This document shows positions 8,471-13,220 of a stretch of 13,220 nucleotides of DNA, piece after piece. Below the pieces are notes generated by a model, which was not told the DNA's origin, did not search any database, and saw only the letters and a list, made by a program, of their open reading frames with translations. The stretch comes from Candidatus Eiseniibacteriota bacterium (GTDB taxonomy: Bacteria; Joyebacterota; Joyebacteria; Joyebacterales; Joyebacteraceae). The stretch spans positions 1 to 13,220 of the forward strand of contig JAUWBY010000040.1 in NCBI GenBank assembly GCA_030609605.1, read 5' to 3'. The stretch's first letter is position 1; each line of letters opens with the position of its first letter. Made by a program: the position numbers and the translations under genes.

Positions 8471-8538
8471 CACTGTCTACTTGCAAGCTTCTGAAGTGAG
8501 CGCACACTGTCTGCCTGCAAGCTTCTGAAGCGAGCGCA
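8471..8538 (-). repeat. Two-copy 34-bp tandem repeat in the leader
   Basis: Copy 1 is 8471-8504 and copy 2 is 8505-8538; they differ at 3 of 34 positions (offsets 9, 11 and 27), and the first 2 nt of a third copy follow. Each unit contains short palindromic pieces (AAGCTT and CTTCTGAAG). Two of the changes (offsets 9 and 27) exchange an A-T pair for a G-C pair across a possible 4-bp stem. The repeat lies between the predicted promoter and the ribosome site of the minus-strand C25 gene. Confidence 0.85.
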
Positions 8539-8550
8539 CAAGGATCCAGC

Positions 8551-8587
8551 ACGCCCGAACATCCGCTCGGCGGACCGATTCGGGCGT
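8551..8587 (-). promoter_or_regulatory. Strong two-part hairpin at the 5' end of the leader
   Basis: ACGCCCGAA (8551-8559) and TTCGGGCGT (8579-8587) form a perfect 9-bp stem. Inside it TCCGC (8562-8566) and GCGGA (8570-8574) form a 5-bp stem with a 3-nt loop. No T-run follows on either strand, so it is not a standard terminator. It would start about 12 nt after the predicted transcription start. Confidence 0.6.
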
Positions 8588-8605
8588 ATTTCCCACGTGC
8601 AAACC

Positions 8606-8634
8606 ATTTTAGCACACTTTGCCGAGTTTGTCTA
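8606..8634 (-). promoter_or_regulatory. Sigma70-type promoter for the minus-strand C25 gene
   Basis: Read on the minus strand, TAGACA (8634-8629, 5/6) and TAAAAT (8611-8606, 5/6) are separated by exactly 17 nt. Transcription would start near 8599, leaving a leader of about 168 nt before the ATG at 8431. It lies just after the stop codon of the FGE-fold gene, so the C25 gene can be expressed independently. Confidence 0.65.
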
Positions 8635-8656
8635 TGGTGAACGGGGGCGAGATGGA

Positions 8657-9745
8657 TCACTTGTAGCAGCGAAAGCCGGTCGTGTCGGTGCGATAGAGCG
8701 GGCAGAGGTCCCTCGTGGCGTCCTCGAGATTGGCCATGCCGGTCGCCCAGCTGCCGCCCCTTATGGGACGGGTCGCACATGAGAAAGTGCCGTAGTTGAC
8801 GACGGCGACTACATCGCTGCACCACTCCCAGACGTTGCCCAAAGGATCGGCTATCCCGAGCGGACTGTCACCCGCGGGGCTGTAGCTTCCGACAAGCGCA
8901 GCGAACTCTGAGCCGTCGGAATGAAAGCCAGAGTGTTCATAACGCTTGTAGCCGAACTTGACGTTGGCGAACGGATAGTCCGGGCCGCTCTCCGCGGGCA
9001 TACGCTCGTTCCCCCAAGGGTACGCGGCTTCGTAGAGGCCCGCCGCCTCGAGGTACTCACTGGAAGACGGGAGGCGGTATCCCGCCCACTTGCAGTAGGC
9101 GTACGCCTCGAACCATGACACCCCCAGCACCGGAGACGTGGCACGATTGGAGTAAGGGTCGGAGGACCACGGTGGATCCGCCTTCGGATCCCAGTGTCGC
9201 GGGGCCTGCCACTGGAATTTCCCGGCGTAGTTCCAGCCTGTTTCTTCGATCTCCAGGCTGCCGTCGTCTATGATCCAGTACTTCATCATCTCGTAGCCGT
9301 CGGTCCTGACGAACGCCGCGAACTCCTCATTCGTCAGCTCGTATCGGCAGACCAGAAAATCCGGGCCCGTCGTCGAATCGACCTCTATCATCTCACCGCC
9401 GTAGCCTTTTCCGTCGTATGCGAGAATGCGCGGCACAAAGGCGTCTGGCGAGTTCTCGGGAAGGGTCGAAAGCGGCAGATGGATCGCTTTCCCGGAGCCA
9501 CCTGCCACGCTTCGTCCGATATCTCCAGATACGCCGGGAGCGTCCGGTTCGACCCTGAGTTCTGTCCCAGCGATCCTGAGCACGATGTCCATGGTCTCAT
9601 TGTCCGGGTCCTCGACGTCGTAGGAAACAATGATCTCATCGGCTTCAAGCCTGACCACGACGTTCGTTATGACAGGCAAGACGTTGGCGGCCGCGGGTGC
9701 GGCCACGAGAAGCGCAGTGACAAGCAGGGTGAAGAAGTAGTTCAC
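8657..9745 (-). CDS. Secreted SUMF1/FGE-fold protein lacking catalytic cysteines
   Basis: The protein is 362 aa from GTG at 9745, preceded by GGAGGA. Residues 1-20 are a signal peptide (ends APAAA). Residues about 22-125 look like an Ig or fibronectin-type beta domain (VEDPDNETMDIVLRIAG). Residues about 128-362 are a formylglycine-generating-enzyme-type domain: YELTNEEFAAFV, PVLGVSWFEAYAYCKWAG, YRLPSSSEYLEAA, YPWGNE (243-247), DPLGNVWEWCSD (300-311), RGGSW (329-333) and terminal TGFRCYK. True FGEs bind copper through two Cys shortly after the GGSY motif (human C336 and C341). Here that stretch is ATGMANLEDATRDLCP and has no Cys at those sites, so sulfatase activation is unlikely. Many family members of this kind serve other or unknown roles. 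The start is only 10 nt after the permease stop, so the two are probably co-transcribed and translationally coupled. Confidence 0.85.
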   Translation of the reverse strand: MNYFFTLLVTALLVAAPAAANVLPVITNVVVRLEADEIIVSYDVEDPDNETMDIVLRIAGTELRVEPDAPGVSGDIGRSVAGGSGKAIHLPLSTLPENSPDAFVPRILAYDGKGYGGEMIEVDSTTGPDFLVCRYELTNEEFAAFVRTDGYEMMKYWIIDDGSLEIEETGWNYAGKFQWQAPRHWDPKADPPWSSDPYSNRATSPVLGVSWFEAYAYCKWAGYRLPSSSEYLEAAGLYEAAYPWGNERMPAESGPDYPFANVKFGYKRYEHSGFHSDGSEFAALVGSYSPAGDSPLGIADPLGNVWEWCSDVVAVVNYGTFSCATRPIRGGSWATGMANLEDATRDLCPLYRTDTTGFRCYK

Positions 9746-9755
9746 GATTCCTCCA

Positions 9756-11015
9756 TCAGAACGGCTGGGGACCTATCGCAGTTCCAAGTGGGAGCGCGTT
9801 GATCAGAAGACCAAGCAAGAACGGAAGGGCCAGGTAGACTGCGGCCATGACGATTGTGGCGCGTCTCCCCAGTACCGTGTTCAGAAGCGGCAGCGATCCT
9901 ACGCATATACCTGTGCTGGCAAGCGAGAACGTGATGGCGTGTCCCATCGAGAGACCCATCCCGACGAGTGGGCCAACAAGAAGTATCTCTTCCCCCGCAC
10001 ACATGTTGATCGGCACGCCAACGACGGCGGCCGCCGCGAGCGAGAGAATCCCGGACTTGACGATGGTGCCGACGTAATCGGCAGGGACGGCAGCGATGAC
10101 CAGTGAGCCGAGGACGATGCCGTAGAGTACATAAGCGATGAGGGATGTGAACATGCTACGGCCCGCCGCGAGGACCGAACCACCGTGTTCCCCGGCCGCG
10201 ATTGCCGGGACTGCTCCGATCCCGGTCGCGGGGACTGCTCCGGTCGCGCTTGTCGTGAGACACGCAGCTGCCGGATCGATCGCAGCGTTGATCCCACCAT
10301 CAGGTGCTGCAGCCGCACAGGTTTCCGGCGCGCTGCGGGTGGATGTCCGTCCTGCGGCAGTAGCTGAAAGAAATGGGCGAACAACGAATGCAATGACGAC
10401 GGCGAGTATCAGTGAAGCCGCGATCCTCAGCAGGACGTAGCCTGCCCCGAGAATCTCGATGCCGAGAAGGACGATGATAGGACTCAGAAGGGGTGCCGTT
10501 GCGAGAAAGACAAGTCCGTCGCGAGCGCCGCTGCCGCCGCGATCGATCATCGTCTTGGCTAGAGGAATCACGCCGCACGAGCAGACGGGGAGTATCGCCG
10601 CGAGAGCGAAAGAACCGAAGACCCCGCGCACTCTGATGCGATGGGACTTCGCGATAAGGATACCGGAGAGGAGAGACGCCACGATGAACACAGGGATGAC
10701 GGTAGCCGCATAGTACCAGCACGCAAGCAGGAAGGCGCCGGTGAACTCACCCAGAGTAATGGTCTCGCCCTGTGCTACGGTGCCCATGGGACAGACCGCG
10801 CAGAAGGCGAAGAGGCCGATTCTGAGCTTTGGGAAGAGGGCAGGAGCAACCAGAAGAGCGGACAGCACGGCCACGAGGATCGTCGCAGCTTGCAATACTG
10901 ACGGTGTGACGGCAGGGGCGCGAAGGAGCTTGCGACCGTGAGTTCGCGCACGGCGGTCGAGGAAGGCTAGGACTGTGAGTGCCAGAACCCCGGCGCCGAG
11001 CATAGTCTGTAACAC
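9756..11015 (-). CDS. ArsP/DUF318-family permease
   Basis: The protein is 419 aa from GTG at 11015, preceded by AAGGAG (11027-11022) with a 6-nt spacer. It is very hydrophobic, with about 9-10 membrane segments. The hallmark is LPVCSCGVIPLAKTMIDRG (143-160); the CSCGVIPLA core is diagnostic of the ArsP_1/DUF318 permease family. That family includes ArsP organoarsenical exporters and the SO_0444-type metal efflux permeases. The second half carries the matching motif GVPINMCAGEEI (333-344). A CAVCPMGT motif (72-79) lies in the N-terminal membrane region. A polar, Ala/Gly-rich linker (about 217-285) with two Cys and a His joins the halves. Its sequence contains a small internal repeat (GAVPATG/GAVPAIA). 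The substrate cannot be assigned; the Cys-rich motifs are compatible with a metal or metalloid. It is the first gene of a unit with the FGE-fold protein. Confidence 0.85.
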   Translation of the reverse strand: MLQTMLGAGVLALTVLAFLDRRARTHGRKLLRAPAVTPSVLQAATILVAVLSALLVAPALFPKLRIGLFAFCAVCPMGTVAQGETITLGEFTGAFLLACWYYAATVIPVFIVASLLSGILIAKSHRIRVRGVFGSFALAAILPVCSCGVIPLAKTMIDRGGSGARDGLVFLATAPLLSPIIVLLGIEILGAGYVLLRIAASLILAVVIAFVVRPFLSATAAGRTSTRSAPETCAAAAPDGGINAAIDPAAACLTTSATGAVPATGIGAVPAIAAGEHGGSVLAAGRSMFTSLIAYVLYGIVLGSLVIAAVPADYVGTIVKSGILSLAAAAVVGVPINMCAGEEILLVGPLVGMGLSMGHAITFSLASTGICVGSLPLLNTVLGRRATIVMAAVYLALPFLLGLLINALPLGTAIGPQPF

Positions 11016-11082
11016 TGCCTGCTCCTTGAAGTCGTCGGACTGTGGCCCGTGCTTGGCTGGCGGGGCGATTCCTGAATTGGCG

Positions 11083-11099
11083 CCCAGCGATCAGCTGGG
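11083..11099. repeat. Small hairpin between element and permease
   Basis: CCCAGC (11083-11088) and GCTGGG (11094-11099) pair perfectly around GATCA. No T-run follows. It may be part of the element's end or of the permease leader; its role is unknown. Confidence 0.3.
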
Positions 11100-11136
11100 G
11101 GGAGGGTCGGACACTTCACGACCGGAATGTACACCA

Positions 11137-11165
11137 AGTCTATGGAATCGAAGCGGGTTTGGCAA
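11137..11165 (-). promoter_or_regulatory. Candidate promoter for the permease operon
   Basis: On the minus strand TTGCCA (11165-11160, 5/6) and TAGACT (11142-11137, 4/6) are 17 nt apart, about 120 nt before the permease GTG. The -10 match is modest. Depending on where the insertion element ends, this site may lie inside the element. Confidence 0.35.
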
Positions 11166-11224
11166 GGAGGATGAAGTCCACCGCAGGTAATGCATGGGTA
11201 CAGGGTCTGTTGCCGAAGGCATGT

Positions 11225-12763
11225 CTAGGCCGGAGTGGGTGTGGAAGCAGGCTCGGGCAGAAAGGCAAGCAGACGCAGGGCTGTCTCCCCGATCTCGGAG
11301 ACCAGAGAAGGGGACCGGGTCTGACTCGGTGGAGTAGTGGAAGCGATGGGATGTGCGGGCTCTGGGATGGCCAGTACCAGTTTCTTCAGGTTCATCACCG
11401 TGGCAGTGAGGTGCGCCTGGATCGACACACGCCAGAGCCGTCTGTATCTTGCTCTGCGGAGTCCGTGATGGAACTTCTGTACCCCGAACATCCCTTCTAC
11501 GACCGTGCTCCTCAACTTGAGTTCACGCACACCGCGCTCGGAGCTGCAGAGCTCTCTTGCACGTTCCACGTAGCCACCCGCATAGAAGGAGAGCCACCTC
11601 GTCGCGTCCTTCCTCTTGCTCATGATGCAACGGCTTCTCGATGCACAACCCTCGCAGTTGGCGATCGAGGCGCGATATGCAACCCTTGCTCTGGTGGTGC
11701 TGTGGCGCGTACGCCGTAATCGTGCCCCCTCGGGACAAACGTACTCGTCGTTTACCCGATCGTAGCTGAAGTCCTCTGACCTGAAGAAGCCGCGGCGGCC
11801 CCTCGCCTTGAAAGGATGTATGTAGGTATCGACTCCTTGATCACTCAGGTATGCCAGGACATCTATTGTCCCGTAGTGGCTGTCGCCTATGACCCGATCG
11901 GGTCTCCCGGCAAGCTGCGTGTGCTCGTTAAGTAGTTTCGGAACCTGGCTCGCGTCGTGCGTCGCACTGTCGGTCACCGTCACGGCTGTGACGATCCTGT
12001 CGCGTCTGACTCCCTGGTGTACCTTATAGGAAAGCCCGGCGAAGCCTCCACGCCGAACATGCATCGTCGCGTCTGGATCCGTCTTCGATCGCCATTTAGC
12101 ACTTGCTCTGTTCGGACTACGGCGACGCCGGCCGATCTTCTCCACTTCCACACGTCCCCGGAAGCGCTTCCCTACTGCTCCGGACCCCGAGGGGTTCTTC
12201 TCCGGACCTCCCCGGCTCTCATTGCCCTTCGCTTCAACTTCCGCCGTCTGCTCCAGCTGATCCCACTGCGATCGTGCGATCTCCTCTACGGGCACCAGCG
12301 TCTTCCTCGAGGCGTCGGCCCTCACCAATGTCGAGTCTACGTACAGCCCTCCGCCGTCCACCAAGCCTTCCTCTCGGGACTGCGCGACTACCCGCGAGAA
12401 GAGCTCAACGAACAAGCTCTCTCCGAACCTCCGCCTCGCCTTCGACAGCACACTGTGGTTCGGCGTCTCCTCGTCGAGGTCGTACCCCAAGAACCACCGA
12501 TACGCCAGGTTCACGGCCATGTCCTTGGCCAGCTGCCGCTCCGACCGAACGTTGTACAGCACCGTCAGAAGCATCATCTTGATCAGCACCACGGGATCGA
12601 CCGAAGGCTGACCCGTGTGTGAGTAGAGATCAGCTGTCGCCCCACGGAGCCAATCGAGCCTGAGTACAGCCGCGAACCTCCGGAGTTCATGGTCTTCGGG
12701 GACCAACTTCTCCAGAGACAGCGTGTAGAACAGCCGTGGCTTGAACTCCTTGTGTCCTTGCAT
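11225..12763 (-). CDS. IS1182-family DDE transposase
   Basis: The protein is 512 aa from ATG at 12763, with a G-rich ribosome site (AGGAGGGGG, 12779-12771) upstream. Residues about 1-115 are the DUF772/InsH-type N-terminal DNA-binding region (SVDPVVLIKMMLLTVLYN, RSERQLAKDMAVNLAYRWFL). The DDE triad appears complete: D143 in YVDSTLVRAD, D294 in VIGDSHYGT, and E423 in RSTVVEGMFGVQKFHHG. Before the Glu lies the zinc-ribbon-like insertion typical of this family (C343, C370, C373, C379). A basic, spacer-like segment separates the first Asp from the core (about 180-230). The C-terminal 45 residues are a Pro/Ser/Thr-rich tail. There is no frameshift or stop, so the element could still be active. It catalyses cut-and-paste or copy-type DNA transposition of its own element. 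Confidence 0.93.
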   Translation of the reverse strand: MQGHKEFKPRLFYTLSLEKLVPEDHELRRFAAVLRLDWLRGATADLYSHTGQPSVDPVVLIKMMLLTVLYNVRSERQLAKDMAVNLAYRWFLGYDLDEETPNHSVLSKARRRFGESLFVELFSRVVAQSREEGLVDGGGLYVDSTLVRADASRKTLVPVEEIARSQWDQLEQTAEVEAKGNESRGGPEKNPSGSGAVGKRFRGRVEVEKIGRRRRSPNRASAKWRSKTDPDATMHVRRGGFAGLSYKVHQGVRRDRIVTAVTVTDSATHDASQVPKLLNEHTQLAGRPDRVIGDSHYGTIDVLAYLSDQGVDTYIHPFKARGRRGFFRSEDFSYDRVNDEYVCPEGARLRRTRHSTTRARVAYRASIANCEGCASRSRCIMSKRKDATRWLSFYAGGYVERARELCSSERGVRELKLRSTVVEGMFGVQKFHHGLRRARYRRLWRVSIQAHLTATVMNLKKLVLAIPEPAHPIASTTPPSQTRSPSLVSEIGETALRLLAFLPEPASTPTPA

Positions 12764-12871
12764 ATCAGAACCCCCTCCTGGCTGGCTGAATTGTAGCCTC
12801 CAGGAGCGAGTTCGCGCTATGTTCCATACCGCTGCCCGTGCCGACAGAGGGGTCGGCCGAGCGTTTGATTC

Positions 12872-13220
12872 CTACTCCGGGTAGCTTTCGAACAGCTTTC
12901 CCCACGGGCTCTCACGCTTCCATTTCTCCACGACGGGTACGCCCTTTGTCGGGTACCAGAACTTGTCGTGGTAGAACTCGCTCGCGAAGATGAAGATCTT
13001 GACGATGGGCGTCTGAAAGAGAAGCTTCTGGAAGATCCTGAGCGGCGAGCGCCAGAGCAGCATGCCGGCGCCGGTGCCGAGGTTCACGCCGACCTTGAAT
13101 CCCCACCGTTCATCGGCAAGATCAGGGTCTCCGACGATCTCGATCTTGCGCGGGTCGCCCTGGCCGAGGCCGCGCTCGGTGGCGCGGGCAATGTAGCGCA
13201 TCTCCATCGGATTGAAGCCC
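12872..13220 (-). CDS. DUF362-family protein, 3' fragment
   Basis: The frame is open at the right edge, so only the last 115 codons are visible, ending at TAG (12874-12872). The sequence GFNPMEMRYIARATERGLG followed by KIEIVG resembles the C-terminal part of the DUF362 domain, where NP and GLG, then an 'IEIVG' strand, are conserved. After it comes an aromatic-rich tail (IFIFASEFYHDKFWYPTKG, WGKLFESYPE). DUF362 proteins are often associated with iron-sulfur clusters but their function is unsettled, and no cluster Cys is visible in this part. An internal ATG at 13207 is not a start because the homology continues upstream of it. The gene ends 108 bp before the transposase start and runs in the same direction. 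Confidence 0.7.
   Translation of the reverse strand, partial: GFNPMEMRYIARATERGLGQGDPRKIEIVGDPDLADERWGFKVGVNLGTGAGMLLWRSPLRIFQKLLFQTPIVKIFIFASEFYHDKFWYPTKGVPVVEKWKRESPWGKLFESYPE

Larger units (their letters stand above)
11092..12784 (-). mobile_element. IS1182-type insertion sequence, ends uncertain
   Basis: A single intact transposase gene sits between short non-coding flanks, as in a complete insertion sequence of about 1.7 kb. I could not find convincing terminal inverted repeats. The limits given are the best imperfect pair I saw (11092-11112 against the complement of 12784-12764, 14 of 21 matching). This pair is G-rich and overlaps the transposase ribosome site, so it may be chance. Treat the boundaries as anywhere in 11028-11224 and 12764-12871. 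Confidence 0.45.

Noticed and set aside
8471..8540. Possible CRISPR array (34-bp repeats)
   Set aside because: The two copies are directly adjacent with no spacer between them, and no cas gene is visible.
8657..9745. Calling the SUMF1-fold protein a formylglycine-generating enzyme
   Set aside because: The fold motifs are present but the two copper-binding Cys after the GGSW motif are missing, and no sulfatase gene is in the window.
11957..12622. Plus-strand open frames opposite the transposase
   Set aside because: The transposase on the other strand is complete with a full DDE triad; these frames have shadow composition.
12840..12857. Hairpin GCCGAC/GTCGGC as a terminator of the DUF362 gene
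   Set aside because: The stem is only 6 bp and no T-run follows on the minus strand.

Overview
The window reads as a piece of a GC-rich genome from an uncultivated FCB-group lineage, of the Eisenbacteria / Krumholzibacteria / Latescibacteria / KSB1 kind. The main reason is that three large secreted proteins end in the same FlgD-like 'PNPF' C-terminal tag (PNPFxx, then VxNVAG, WDGxD, GxYxxR and a terminal LLK). Such tags are characteristic of exported proteins in these phyla and resemble type IX secretion tags of Bacteroidetes. The phylum is inferred; there is no rRNA or marker gene here.

Layout. Positions 2-658 (+) are the end of a protein with a proprotein-convertase P domain and the tag. 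After about 360 bp of regulatory DNA (terminator-like hairpins, a strong sigma70-type promoter, a leader hairpin), 1022-4312 (+) encodes a gingipain-like family C25 cysteine peptidase with an intact His/Cys pair. A strong shared terminator at 4343-4372 separates it from a convergent second C25-fold protein, 4409-8431 (-). That protein keeps the Cys but has Gln where the catalytic His should be. It has its own promoter and an about 170-nt leader with a strong hairpin and a 34-bp tandem repeat. Upstream on the minus strand is a two-gene unit: an ArsP/DUF318 permease (9756-11015) and, 10 nt after it, a secreted SUMF1/FGE-fold protein lacking the catalytic cysteines (8657-9745). A complete IS1182-type transposase gene (11225-12763) follows, then the 3' end of a DUF362-family gene (12872-13220).

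How they fit. The left 8.5 kb is a cluster of exported, tag-bearing peptidase-type proteins, one of them a probable pseudo-peptidase. The permease/FGE-fold pair looks like a separate operon. The insertion element sits between it and the DUF362 gene and may have rearranged that junction. I saw no tRNA, rRNA, CRISPR array or phage gene. Without searches I cannot claim a new system; the best candidates are the His-to-Gln C25 homologue with its structured leader and the permease/Cys-less FGE pair.
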